Of a stretch of 40,411 nucleotides of DNA, positions 27,286 through 36,126 are shown in pieces (position 1 is the first letter of the stretch; the number at the start of each line of letters is the position of its first letter). The notes under the pieces are model-generated. The model saw nothing but the letters and a program-made list of their open reading frames with translations, was not told where the DNA came from and searched no databases. The DNA is from Gammaproteobacteria bacterium (GTDB lineage: Bacteria; Pseudomonadota; Gammaproteobacteria; JABXHR01). The stretch spans positions 1 to 40,411 of the forward strand of contig JABXHR010000115.1 of assembly GCA_013373515.1 (NCBI GenBank). The letters are read 5' to 3'. Position numbers and translations under genes: made by a program.

Positions 27286-28614
27286 ATGAAAAAACGTCCT
27301 CACATCAAAAGTTATTCATTCACCTGTGTCCTATTTAGCCTGATCTCAGTGCTGGCGACTTCAGTCGCCCTTGCAATGGATTTAGCACCGCTAGAAGACC
27401 AAGATTTTATCAATGCGCCGCCGGAGCGTGTGGAACTCGGACGATTGCTTTTTCACGACAAAATCCTGAGTGGCAATCGCAACATTGCATGCAACACCTG
27501 CCATCACCAAGACTTTGGCTCGTCAGACGGCCTCTCGCTAAGTATCGGCGAAGGCGGCATTGGCATTGGACCCGAACGTCAGCTTGGTGTCGGTAAAAAT
27601 CGTGTCGTGCGTCGCGTGGCGCGCAATGCCCCTGGGCTCTTTAACTTGACTCACAAAAGCAATACCGTCGCATTTCACGACGGACGCCTCGTGAAGTCCG
27701 AGGACGGATTTGAACACAACACCGAGGGCTTACTCGATAGTAGACTGGCGTCACTGATTGCCGCGCAGGCATTATTTCCAATGACAGCGCCAGACGAAAT
27801 GGCGGGCCAGCAAAATGAAAACATCGTTGGACTCGTGGTGCCGTCGAATCTGAATGAAGCCTGGAAGGTAATCACCTATCGCATTCGCAACCTCGATGGC
27901 TACTGGCCGCTATTCAAAGCCGCTTATCCAGAGCTAGCGTCTGCGCAAGACATTGATATGCCGCATATCGCCAACGCATTGGCCGATTTTATGGACGCCA
28001 ACTGGCGCGTTACACAAACCCCCTACGATCGCTTTGTCAATGGTGACAACGCGGCACTAGACACCCAACAACAACGCGGAATGGAGCTATTTTTCGGCCG
28101 TGCACTGTGCGCCTCGTGCCACAAGCCTCCGTTATTTAGCGATGGCCAATTCCACAATATTGGGCTGCCTTCATTTGGACCTGGCAAATTGAGCGGCGGC
28201 GGCAATTATGTCGACAAAGGCCGCGCGCTCGTCACGGGCTCTGACCTTGGCAACTTTGCGTTTAAAACCCCGCAGCTGCGCAACTGGGCCTTTACCGCAC
28301 CCTATGGTCACAATGGTGCCCACGCCACAATCGAAGGTATGCTTGAGCAGCACTTCGAACCAAAACAAACTGCTCGCGCCTGGACACTAGACCAAGCCGT
28401 GTTACCGCAGCAATCGGATGACTTAACGGCCACCGATAAAACCCCATCTTATCAGGCCCATCAGCAACCCAATTTGGCGATCCAGCGAATTGTCCTATCG
28501 GACGAGCAACGCGATGATTTGATGGCCTTTTTGGAAACACTGAACGACCCAGCGACCGCGCGCGGCAATCTGCCAGTTCCAGACGAGGTACCCAGCGGCC
28601 TAGCTGTGGACTAA
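27286..28614 (+). CDS. Di-heme cytochrome c peroxidase (CcpA/MauG family)
   Basis: The 442-residue product has a signal peptide (about 1-30, ending SVALA) and two c-type heme motifs, CNTCH at 69-73 and CASCH at 275-279. The arrangement and phrases such as [22 protein letters not shown] and [13 protein letters not shown] are typical of periplasmic di-heme peroxidases that reduce H2O2 with electrons from small cytochromes; MauG-like oxidation of protein residues is an alternative. The ATG at 27286 gives a sensible signal peptide; the open frame upstream does not. It is followed by rsmJ 29 bases later. Confidence 0.9.
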   Translation: MKKRPHIKSYSFTCVLFSLISVLATSVALAMDLAPLEDQDFINAPPERVELGRLLFHDKILSGNRNIACNTCHHQDFGSSDGLSLSIGEGGIGIGPERQLGVGKNRVVRRVARNAPGLFNLTHKSNTVAFHDGRLVKSEDGFEHNTEGLLDSRLASLIAAQALFPMTAPDEMAGQQNENIVGLVVPSNLNEAWKVITYRIRNLDGYWPLFKAAYPELASAQDIDMPHIANALADFMDANWRVTQTPYDRFVNGDNAALDTQQQRGMELFFGRALCASCHKPPLFSDGQFHNIGLPSFGPGKLSGGGNYVDKGRALVTGSDLGNFAFKTPQLRNWAFTAPYGHNGAHATIEGMLEQHFEPKQTARAWTLDQAVLPQQSDDLTATDKTPSYQAHQQPNLAIQRIVLSDEQRDDLMAFLETLNDPATARGNLPVPDEVPSGLAVD

Positions 28615-28643
28615 ACTGAAGGCTTTCGTTTCACGGCCACACC

Positions 28644-29366
28644 ATGCAAGCCGACTACTCAGACGCCAATGTCGCTCATTGGTGTCAGCAATTTAACATC
28701 GAGCCCTCGGCTGATTCACCATGGTTGATCACTTGGAACGATGGGCTGCAACTGCAGCATAAACAGCAGCAGGCACTGTGGTTGCAACTGTCGTTTACCG
28801 ATGGACGTATTGGACATCGCACCCAGCAAGCGAAATTTCAAAGCGAACCCGTGCTCAAAGCCATGAAACTCAAGCCCAACAATCAGGCAATGGTGATCGA
28901 CGCCACCGCTGGTTTGGGGCGTGATGGCTTTTTAATGGCGTCCACTGGCGCCACAGTGATCATGTATGAAGAAAACCCGATTCTGGCGATGTTTCTGACC
29001 GAGGGTCTTGCGCGCGCAGCGGCAGACGCCGCAGATGTCACCGAACGCATCACTGTACACTGCGCCAATGCCATTAAGGCACTTCCAACACTAACCGCTG
29101 ATACGATCTATCTCGACCCAATGTATCCCAGTCGCAAAAAATCCGCCGCTGTCAAACGCGACATGCAGGTCTTGCACACCCTACTGCCACCGCCAGGCGA
29201 CGCAGACGACCTACTTGAATCCGCACGCCAGGCCAGCGTTAAGCGCATCGTGGTCAAACGCCCTAAGACCGCACCAGTCATCTTCACCGATGGCTTGGTC
29301 GGCCAACAAAAAGCAGGGGCTACACGATTTGACCTCTATGCGCCGCTCTATCCAATTGACCGCTGA
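28644..29366 (+). CDS. rsmJ: 16S rRNA (guanine-1516-N2)-methyltransferase
   Basis: RsmJ methylates G1516 of 16S rRNA. The 240-residue protein matches the family: KQQQALWLQLSFTDG near residue 37, the SAM-binding DATAGLGRDGFLMA near residue 88, and the LDPMYPSRKKSA motif near residue 155 that contains the catalytic-type DPMYP. No strong Shine-Dalgarno is visible before the ATG. It follows the cytochrome gene closely and is followed by an MFS gene 47 bases later. Confidence 0.95.
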   Translation: MQADYSDANVAHWCQQFNIEPSADSPWLITWNDGLQLQHKQQQALWLQLSFTDGRIGHRTQQAKFQSEPVLKAMKLKPNNQAMVIDATAGLGRDGFLMASTGATVIMYEENPILAMFLTEGLARAAADAADVTERITVHCANAIKALPTLTADTIYLDPMYPSRKKSAAVKRDMQVLHTLLPPPGDADDLLESARQASVKRIVVKRPKTAPVIFTDGLVGQQKAGATRFDLYAPLYPIDR

Positions 29367-29413
29367 TGGGCCACCCACTACCCTTGGATTGGTTTTCCCA
29401 GTGATTTTCATCT

Positions 29414-30601
29414 ATGTCGACGGCTATCCCCTCGGCGCGAGTTGACGCGCGCGCACTCAAATCGATTGCCCTACAATTTTGGCTAAATGGCGCGGTATTC
29501 GCAGCGTTTGTGCCTAGATTGCCGGAAGTGCGAGACATGCTTGGAATTACCATCGATCAACTGGGCCAAGCCCTAACCTTGGCAAGCGTGGGTGGATTAG
29601 TCGGCAGTCTCACCATCGGCAAGGTCATCAAGCGGCTACAACTAAAACCCACCATGCTGATCTCGGCCTGCTTAATCTGCCTATTGATGCCTTGGTTGGC
29701 GTTTAGCACGGCAATGTGGCAATTGGTGGCCCTGCTTTCACTGATGATGATGCTGGATGTCTTCGTCGATGTGTCCATGAATATCCAAGCCTCAGACTTA
29801 TCGGCGCGGCAAAAAACACCGGTCATCAACCGACTTCATGGCTTGTGGAGCATTGGCACCGTTGCAGGTTCGATTTCAGCCGGCGTGGCACTGAGTGCGG
29901 GTATCAGTTTGCAAATGCATTTACTACTGATTAGCGGCGCGCTGGCCTTTGCAATGGTTTATATCGCATCGGGCCTGAAGCAACCCGTTCTTCTGGATGA
30001 ACAGACTTCTCAGAGCACTCAGAAAACGCCTCCCCATTACACCAAGTATTTGATGTTCTTGATTTTGGGCGTGTGCTGCATCCTACCCGAAATACTACCA
30101 ACCGACTGGGCGGCTTTTCGTTTACACGATGATTTAGGTGAAGCCAATAACCTCGCTGCGTTGGGATACACCACCTTTGCCACCGGTATGGTGATCGGAC
30201 GAATGTCCGGCGATCATGTGGTCAGCAAGGTGGGCGCATATCAAGCGTTGATTTATGGCTGCGTGTTTTCCCTGGTCGGTTTGACCTTAGCATTTTTGAT
30301 CGACACTACCGACGCAAGTTATGCAGGATTGGCATTGGCAGGCCTTGGCGCATCGGTATTTTTTCCATCGATCTACGATGCCGCGGCGCGCGCCAATGGA
30401 AATTCTGCAAGTATGCTCGGCGCGATGACCGCGGGCTCACGGGTAGCGGTTCTGGTCGCGCCTGCGGCCATAGGCTGGCTTGCCTATCAGCCTTCGCTCA
30501 ATGTAGGGATGGCGGTCGCATTATTCGCAATGCCAGCGGTGCTGTTGCTGGCTTGGCTAAGCAAGCCGGTGTTTAGTTTGCAGACAATCGAAAGCGATTA
30601 A
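29414..30601 (+). CDS. MFS transporter
   Basis: The 395-residue protein has about 12 hydrophobic segments and resembles the FucP/YbjJ-like part of the major facilitator superfamily: N-terminal [20 protein letters not shown] and a loop [13 protein letters not shown] in place of the usual motif A. The substrate is unknown; members carry sugars or act as drug exporters. It is probably transcribed with rsmJ. Its last 29 bases overlap the convergent chemoreceptor gene, with no terminator seen. Confidence 0.87.
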   Translation: MSTAIPSARVDARALKSIALQFWLNGAVFAAFVPRLPEVRDMLGITIDQLGQALTLASVGGLVGSLTIGKVIKRLQLKPTMLISACLICLLMPWLAFSTAMWQLVALLSLMMMLDVFVDVSMNIQASDLSARQKTPVINRLHGLWSIGTVAGSISAGVALSAGISLQMHLLLISGALAFAMVYIASGLKQPVLLDEQTSQSTQKTPPHYTKYLMFLILGVCCILPEILPTDWAAFRLHDDLGEANNLAALGYTTFATGMVIGRMSGDHVVSKVGAYQALIYGCVFSLVGLTLAFLIDTTDASYAGLALAGLGASVFFPSIYDAAARANGNSASMLGAMTAGSRVAVLVAPAAIGWLAYQPSLNVGMAVALFAMPAVLLLAWLSKPVFSLQTIESD

Positions 30602-32078
30602 TCTCGCGCCCCACAGTATCCACCTGAGTCTTTACGCCACCCACCTCTTTGACGGTGTTTTCCATGGCCTCCAAGATTTCACGGGCTAAGGATTCCACTT
30701 GGAAAATACTGTCGGAAATCTCACGGATTGCCGTACTTTGCTCCTCGGTTGCCACGGCAATTTGCTGGTTGGTGTCTTGTACCCCTTGGATTGAATCAAG
30801 TACAGACTCCAATGCCTTTACCGCTTGCGCGCTAGTATCGAGGGTCCCTTGAATATCGACATTCGTACCTGAAATATCACTGGCCACTTGTTTGGCCTTG
30901 GCTTGCACCTGCCCGATAGAACCGTAAATATCGTGCACTGCGCTCGATGCGCGGCGCGACAAGGTACGCACTTCATCGGCAACAACTGCGAAGCCCCGTC
31001 CAAACTCGCCCGCACGCGCCGCCTCGATGGTGGCATTGAGCGCCAGCAAATCAGTTTGTTCGGCGATCTCGGTGATCATCTCCATCACACCACCGATAGA
31101 CTGAACTTCGCTGGCCAATTCGTTAACCTGCTGTATCGAGCGCTCTAGCTGCTCGATCAAACGCTGATTGGATTGATGAGCGTTGTTGACGGTTTGCACA
31201 GTGGACTTGGCCTGTGCCAGTGCTCGCTCGGCGTGATCATTTGCCATTTGTGCACTGCCAGCGACCTCTTGTGAGGACTGGGCAATTTGATAGACCGACG
31301 TAGCGACAATACCGGTTTGCATTTGTTGATCTGAACTGAGTTTGGCGCAGTTTTTAGCCTGCCCCTCGACAACGACTGCCGACTGGGTCATTGCGCTGCC
31401 CGATTGCAGTACGACGGCCAACACCTTGCTCAGATCTTCGAGCATCTGATCAAATGCCTTTGTTGCCGGCATGCGCTCCACACCGATTCGTTGCGTCAAA
31501 TCTAATTGGCCTTCGACCTCAGCCACATGATGCATGGCTTTGGCTAGCAATAGTGCCTGCTTTGCCTCTTCTCGCTGTGCCATCGCCATCCAGATTAATA
31601 CGGCCGCTTCTGCCACCACGAACACCGCGTGCAACATCACTATGTCGAGACCCATCTTCGATTCAAACACATAGACACCGACGCCACTGGCTTGAAGATA
31701 GTTGAACGACAGATGATGCAATGCGATGAGACCGGCAGCGGCGAGAATGGGCAGCGGGTCCTTGTAAAACAGCAAAAAGCCCAGCAACACAAAGATACTG
31801 AAGTGCATCTCGATCAGACCCATGGCTTGATGAATATGCAATGCCGACATCAACATAAAGCCAAAAGCAAAACTCAGCCGCGTAACCAGTTCGCCGGGTC
31901 TTGAGATAGACAGCATAATAGGCACGGTCGCGGTGGGAATGCCGACAAACAGAAATGCAATCCAGCTTTGATATACCACTGCGATGATGCCGCTGACCAC
32001 TAACAGTCCAATAAGGACCCAACGCATCGACTGATCGGCGCGAATATAGTGTGGCTTCAACAACTCTTGATCCTGCAT
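30573..32078 (-). CDS. Methyl-accepting chemotaxis protein with a multi-pass membrane sensor
   Basis: From the ATG at 32078 (AGAGGGA just upstream) the protein has 501 residues. The first 190 hold about six membrane helices; there is no periplasmic ligand domain. Membrane-associated histidines occur in [14 protein letters not shown] and [13 protein letters not shown]. The rest is a cytoplasmic signalling domain, with the tip sequence [35 protein letters not shown] matching the CheA/CheW-binding hairpin except for Asp in place of the usual Asn in QTN. No HAMP is obvious. A same-frame upstream extension of about 126 codons is rejected because it overlaps the neighbour. No che genes are nearby. 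Confidence 0.9.
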   Translation of the reverse strand: MQDQELLKPHYIRADQSMRWVLIGLLVVSGIIAVVYQSWIAFLFVGIPTATVPIMLSISRPGELVTRLSFAFGFMLMSALHIHQAMGLIEMHFSIFVLLGFLLFYKDPLPILAAAGLIALHHLSFNYLQASGVGVYVFESKMGLDIVMLHAVFVVAEAAVLIWMAMAQREEAKQALLLAKAMHHVAEVEGQLDLTQRIGVERMPATKAFDQMLEDLSKVLAVVLQSGSAMTQSAVVVEGQAKNCAKLSSDQQMQTGIVATSVYQIAQSSQEVAGSAQMANDHAERALAQAKSTVQTVNNAHQSNQRLIEQLERSIQQVNELASEVQSIGGVMEMITEIAEQTDLLALNATIEAARAGEFGRGFAVVADEVRTLSRRASSAVHDIYGSIGQVQAKAKQVASDISGTNVDIQGTLDTSAQAVKALESVLDSIQGVQDTNQQIAVATEEQSTAIREISDSIFQVESLAREILEAMENTVKEVGGVKTQVDTVGREINRFRLSAN

Positions 32079-32097
32079 ATTCCCTCTGTACCTTATG

Positions 32098-32643
32098 TCA
32101 CTGGCAATAACACCCCAACTCGAACCAATTGAAGGATGCGTTAACCGATCCAGATTTGCCTTGTGCACGGTCAATCGCTTGATCGACAAAAATGCCCTCG
32201 GCGCTATAGCACCCAGCCCCTGTGCTAAGCGGGCCGTGATAGGCCAATTCGCCATTGGCTGATACCACCAATGCCGCAGGTGCACTCGCTGGAAATCCCA
32301 ACGCCAACAGCTGCGCGGCCAAGTCGTTTGCGGCATCGCCACTTTCGGAAAGCCAAGCGTTGTCGAACTGAACGTCACTGGCCGCGCCGGCAACGATCTT
32401 GTCCCAGTGGCGGTCTGCAACGGTGCTGCACATACAGCCTTCCCGCTTGATCGCAATTACTCTGATGCGATCAGCAAGCGCGAGCGTACTGGCTCGATCT
32501 CTCAGCTGCGCCTCATTGAACTTTGCAACTGGTTCAATCAAAAAGGGTTGTTTGGTGCCGTCTTGCAACAACCAAAGTCCGATCAACATTGCTGTCAACC
32601 ACACGCCAAGCAGCACCCACACCCAAGCTTCTTTCTTCGACAT
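32098..32643 (-). CDS. Membrane-anchored thioredoxin-like protein (DUF6436-like)
   Basis: The 181-residue protein has one N-terminal membrane helix (about 6-26) and a periplasmic domain. It resembles DUF6436 proteins, a thioredoxin-like group with no known role, from the pattern [18 protein letters not shown] near 137-154; I am only fairly sure of the family. Cysteines are at 70 and 72 (GCMCST), 145, and 178 and 180 in the C-terminal GCYCQ. The CxC pairs replace the usual CxxC. I use the ATG at 32643 because AAGGA lies just upstream. It precedes the chemoreceptor gene by 19 bases, so the two are probably one unit. Confidence 0.72.
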   Translation of the reverse strand: MSKKEAWVWVLLGVWLTAMLIGLWLLQDGTKQPFLIEPVAKFNEAQLRDRASTLALADRIRVIAIKREGCMCSTVADRHWDKIVAGAASDVQFDNAWLSESGDAANDLAAQLLALGFPASAPAALVVSANGELAYHGPLSTGAGCYSAEGIFVDQAIDRAQGKSGSVNASFNWFELGCYCQ

Positions 32644-32835
32644 TCGTCCTTTGTCCTTGTTGATCAAGCTGACGGTCAATGTCGACTCCATCACGCCTAG
32701 CGGCAAAAATGCCAAACACTTAACAAATTAAAATCTGTCACACGCCGGAAACAATACGGGAACAGACTCAGGTTTCATATGACCGAATCACGGGTTTAAA
32801 CGCAATACTCGCCCACATCAAAGCGCCCTTCTCCC

Positions 32836-32862
32836 TTGTCAAAACGCGACAACTTTGCAAAG
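32836..32862. promoter_or_regulatory. Two adjacent dyads upstream of the 5'-nucleotidase gene
   Basis: TTGTC (32836-32840) and GACAA (32848-32852) are inverted around 7 bases, directly followed by the perfect 10-base palindrome CTTTGCAAAG (32853-32862). They lie 78 to 104 bases before the start. The 296-base gap from 32644 to 32939 otherwise shows no clear promoter; this is the best candidate for a binding site. Confidence 0.3.
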
Positions 32863-32939
32863 TGGAGCTAGAAGGGTTTATCAACCTGTTCGTTGTCGTG
32901 TTAATTTGTAGGCTGTCGCTCAATTGGAAGGTACACCGA

Positions 32940-34505
32940 ATGAAAAAAACACTTCTCACCGCCGCATTGGCCGCACTGGCCACCCCTGCCATGGCAGACT
33001 ACTCGCTGACCATTTTGCACACCAATGACTTCCACGCTCGCTTCGAGCCGATCTCAAAATATGATTCTGGTTGTTCTTCAGAGGACAACGACGAAGGCAA
33101 GTGCTTTGGTGGCTCTGCTCGATTGATGAGCGCCATCAATGATGCACGTGCGCGAAATGCCAACACACTGCTGGTCGATGGTGGTGACCAATTCCAAGGC
33201 ACGCTGTTCTATACCTACTACAAAGGCAAGCTCGCCGCGGAAATGATGAATGCCATGGGTTATGACGGCATGACGGTCGGCAATCACGAGTTTGATGACG
33301 GCCCAGAAGTCCTGCGCGGCTTTATGGATGCTGTAAATTTCCCAGTGGTGATGTCAAACGCCGACGTTTCTAATGAGCCACTGCTGGCGGGTAAGCTCAT
33401 GCGCTCCGCCGTGGTTGAGAAAAACGGTGAACGCATTGGCTTGATTGGGCTGACCCCCGAAGACACCGACGAGCTCGCATCACCTGGCGACAATGTCAGC
33501 TTCAGCGATCCAATTGCCGCGGTGCAAGGCGAAGTTGACAAACTCCAAGCAGAAGGCATCAACAAGATTGTCGTTCTGTCGCACTCTGGCTATGGCGTCG
33601 ACCTAGAGGTGGCCAAAAATACCACTGGCGTTGATGTGATCGTCGGAGGCCACAGCAATACCTTGCTCTCAAACACCAACGAAGATGCCGCGGGCCCCTA
33701 CCCAACCATGGTCAACAACACTGCAGTTGTCAGTGCCTATGCCTACGGTAAATACCTTGGTGAGCTACAGGTCACCTTTGACGATCAGGGTAATCTCACC
33801 CGTGCAACTGGCGAGCCTCTGATCCTCGACGGCGCAGTCGTCGAGCACGAGTCAACCAAAGCCCGTATCGCAGAGGCAGCTCAACCGCTTGAAATCATTC
33901 GTAATAAAGTGGTGGCCAAAACAGCAGCACCGGTCGATGGCTCACGAGACAATTGCCGCACGCAAGAGTGTGAAATGGGCAATCTCGTCGCCGATGCCAT
34001 GCTGGCGCGCGTCAAAGACCAAGGCGTATCAATTGCCATCCAAAACGGCGGTGGTTTGCGTGCATCAATCGATGCGGGTGAGGTCACCATGGGTGAAGTG
34101 CTGACCGTGCTGCCTTTCCAAAATACGCTGGCAACCTTCACTGCAACGGGTGCAGATATCATCGCGGCATTGGAAAACGGCGTCAGCCAAGTTGAAGAAG
34201 GCGCTGGACGTTTTCCACAAGTGGCAGGCGTCAAATTCACTTGGGATCCTACTGGTGTCGCAGGCGAAAGCCGCGTGACATCTGTCATGGTGCAAGGCGA
34301 CAGTGGATTTGAGCCCATAGACCCAGCGGCCGAATACGGTGTGGTCACCAATAACTACGTCCGCAACGGTGGCGACGGCTACAAAATGTTCCGTTCGGCC
34401 AAGAACGCCTATGATTTTGGGCCTGGACTAGAGGACGTGTTGGCCGAGTACCTTGCCAACGCGGGTGATTATACGCCTTACTTAGACGGTCGCATCAGCC
34501 AGTAA
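32940..34505 (+). CDS. Periplasmic 5'-nucleotidase / UshA-like metallophosphoesterase
   Basis: The 521-residue protein has a signal peptide of about 19 residues (ending TPAMA) and then the calcineurin-like domain: LHTNDFHARFEP with Asp30 and His32, VDGGDQFQGT with Asp83, GNHEFDDG with Asn115 and His116, LSHSGYG and VGGHSNT. The C-terminal 5'-nucleotidase domain has QNGGGLRASIDAGEVTMGEVLTVLPFQNTL. It probably dephosphorylates extracellular nucleotides or nucleotide sugars to supply nucleosides and phosphate. An acidic loop with two Cys (45 and 55) follows the first metal motif. The ATG at 32940 has GGAAGG 8 bases upstream. A clear terminator follows. Confidence 0.93.
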   Translation: MKKTLLTAALAALATPAMADYSLTILHTNDFHARFEPISKYDSGCSSEDNDEGKCFGGSARLMSAINDARARNANTLLVDGGDQFQGTLFYTYYKGKLAAEMMNAMGYDGMTVGNHEFDDGPEVLRGFMDAVNFPVVMSNADVSNEPLLAGKLMRSAVVEKNGERIGLIGLTPEDTDELASPGDNVSFSDPIAAVQGEVDKLQAEGINKIVVLSHSGYGVDLEVAKNTTGVDVIVGGHSNTLLSNTNEDAAGPYPTMVNNTAVVSAYAYGKYLGELQVTFDDQGNLTRATGEPLILDGAVVEHESTKARIAEAAQPLEIIRNKVVAKTAAPVDGSRDNCRTQECEMGNLVADAMLARVKDQGVSIAIQNGGGLRASIDAGEVTMGEVLTVLPFQNTLATFTATGADIIAALENGVSQVEEGAGRFPQVAGVKFTWDPTGVAGESRVTSVMVQGDSGFEPIDPAAEYGVVTNNYVRNGGDGYKMFRSAKNAYDFGPGLEDVLAEYLANAGDYTPYLDGRISQ

Positions 34506-34512
34506 TCAGTAC

Positions 34513-34544
34513 GGCGACGACACACTGTCGTCGCCCTTTTCTTT
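34513..34544 (+). terminator. Intrinsic terminator of the 5'-nucleotidase gene
   Basis: GGCGACGAC (34513-34521) pairs perfectly with GTCGTCGCC (34527-34535) around ACACT, followed by CTTTTCTTT. It starts 8 bases after the stop codon. Confidence 0.88.
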
Positions 34545-34562
34545 GCAGTCGCAAGCCGTCAA

Positions 34563-34988
34563 CTAATAGGCCACAACGTCTCGCTTCTCAGCGATCCAAC
34601 CTGTGATTCCGTGGGTGACGTTGTAGACCGTGTCGAAACCCAACTGCTGAACGAGCGCCAGTGCAGCCACCTGCGTGCGGTTACCTGTGCGACAAATCAA
34701 GGCCACCGGCTGATCTGGCGAGACCCACTCGCTCAGGGTCGGCACAAAGTCGGGGTTCACACCGCCTGTGGCATCAAACAGCGTCAACGTCTTGCTTTGC
34801 TCGACCACGCCTGTCTCACGCCATTCCTCCTCGCGCCGGATGTCGATCAACACCACACCCTCGTCGACCAGACGGACCAAATCGTCGTTATCAATATTAA
34901 AATAGCCACCGGGCTGCGCCTGTGGCTCCGCTTGTACCGTCGTCATCAACACCATCCCCAATAAACACGTTGCAAAGGTTTTAAGCAC
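34563..34988 (-). CDS. Exported rhodanese-like protein
   Basis: The 141-residue protein has a signal peptide (about 1-20, ending TTVQA) and a single rhodanese domain with the active-site loop CRTGNRT near residue 99 and a conserved LIDIRREEEWRETG near 48. It is expected in the periplasm. Rhodaneses move sulfane sulfur, but the CRTGNR loop is also common in uncharacterised single-domain forms, so the substrate is open. The start is GTG at 34988, with AGGAGG 5 bases upstream. It stands alone, convergent with the 5'-nucleotidase gene. Confidence 0.9.
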   Translation of the reverse strand: MLKTFATCLLGMVLMTTVQAEPQAQPGGYFNIDNDDLVRLVDEGVVLIDIRREEEWRETGVVEQSKTLTLFDATGGVNPDFVPTLSEWVSPDQPVALICRTGNRTQVAALALVQQLGFDTVYNVTHGITGWIAEKRDVVAY

Positions 34989-35148
34989 AATTGCCTCCTA
35001 AATTTGTACCCAATTTTGCGCCATTGAGCACCGCAGCGACACCCACAAAATCACACTCGCTCAGGTCGCGATTTTGACAACCGAGATATCACCCAGCCGT
35101 TAATCTTATCGCAACTTTTCACGCTTCTAAGGCAGTGGGGCCGCAAAC

Positions 35149-36039
35149 ATGCCACAACAGTTTTCCAAAGGCGCCTTTTGGCTGTTGCTCAGTTGTTTGG
35201 TACTCCCATTAATGGACGCCACCGCCAAATCCTTCAATGGCAGTATGGCGTCATCACAAATTGCGTTCTTTCGATTTTTACTTCAATCGCTGATTATTTT
35301 GCCGTTCGCTTGGCGCGCGCTATCGCGAGATTCCTTAACGCACTTAAGCGGACATCTCATTCGCGCAGCGGGGCTGGGTTTTGCAACCATTTGCTTTTTT
35401 GGCGCCATTCAAGTCATGCCCATTGCAGATGCCTTGGCCATCTTCTTTTGCGAACCGCTGATAGTGACCGTGCTTGCACCGCTACTGCTCGGCGAGAAAG
35501 TCGGTTGGCGCAGATATGCTGCGGTGGTCGTCGGCTTCATCGGCGCAATCATTATCATCCAGCCCTCACAACAACTGTTTGGTTATCACGCACTCATGCC
35601 AATTGGCGCTGCGTTTGGATTCTCGCTGTATGTCATCTACACCCGTAAACTGTCGGCCAGCGCAAGTGCGATGACCATGCAATTGATCACAGGGGTCATT
35701 GGTGCGGCAGTCATTGCTGCGGTCAGCCTTGTGATGATGCCGCTTTCGATGCCAATTTTTAGTTGGTCAATGCCAACAACAGATCAACTGCCACTGCTTT
35801 TATTGCTTGGTATATTTGCCGCACTGGGTCACTGGATGCTGACTCATGCGTTCAAATTTGCAAATGCCTCGGTATTGGCACCGCTGCAATATACTGAACT
35901 TATTGGCGCCACCTTCGTTGGCTGGTGGCTATTTGACGACATACCGCTACCGAGCACCTGGCTCGGCTCGGCCATTTTGATCGGCGCGGGATTTTACATT
36001 TGGCATCGAGAACGCCTTCACCAACCCGCAGACAATTGA
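35149..36039 (+). CDS. EamA/DMT family transporter
   Basis: The 296-residue protein has about ten hydrophobic segments in two EamA repeats (about 8-140 and 150-288), like RhaT/YdcZ-type drug/metabolite exporters. The first repeat has LPLMDATAKSFNG and IADALAIFFCEPLIVTVLAPLLLGEKVGWRRY; the second has ANASVLAPLQYTELIGATFVGWWLFDDIP. The substrate is unknown; relatives export amino acids or S-adenosylmethionine. It is divergent from the rhodanese gene, with no good promoter visible in the 160-base gap. Confidence 0.9.
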   Translation: MPQQFSKGAFWLLLSCLVLPLMDATAKSFNGSMASSQIAFFRFLLQSLIILPFAWRALSRDSLTHLSGHLIRAAGLGFATICFFGAIQVMPIADALAIFFCEPLIVTVLAPLLLGEKVGWRRYAAVVVGFIGAIIIIQPSQQLFGYHALMPIGAAFGFSLYVIYTRKLSASASAMTMQLITGVIGAAVIAAVSLVMMPLSMPIFSWSMPTTDQLPLLLLLGIFAALGHWMLTHAFKFANASVLAPLQYTELIGATFVGWWLFDDIPLPSTWLGSAILIGAGFYIWHRERLHQPADN

Positions 36040-36069
36040 CCGTTACGCCTCTCGATGTTTGCATCAAGC

Positions 36070-36098
36070 TAGATGATTTGGGGGATTTCGAGTATTAT
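36070..36098 (+). promoter_or_regulatory. Weak promoter candidate of the GGDEF/EAL gene
   Basis: TAGATG (36070-36075) and TATTAT (36093-36098) are 17 bases apart. The -10 is good and the -35 poor. Just downstream, ATGTC (36109-36113) and GACAT (36122-36126) form an inverted repeat ending at the start codon; its TTGACATA arm is the same 8-mer as one arm of the marR operator candidate. Confidence 0.25.
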
Positions 36099-36126
36099 CC
36101 TGACGGTAATGTCTGTTTTTTGACAT

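Noticed and set aside
32079-32456. In-frame upstream extension of the chemoreceptor as a fused N-terminal domain
   Set aside because: It overlaps the thioredoxin-like gene on the same strand, has no domain-like sequence, and the ATG at 32078 has a good Shine-Dalgarno.
35074-35104. TTGACA with GTTAAT as a promoter of the EamA transporter gene
   Set aside because: The spacer is 19 bases and the -10 is poor.
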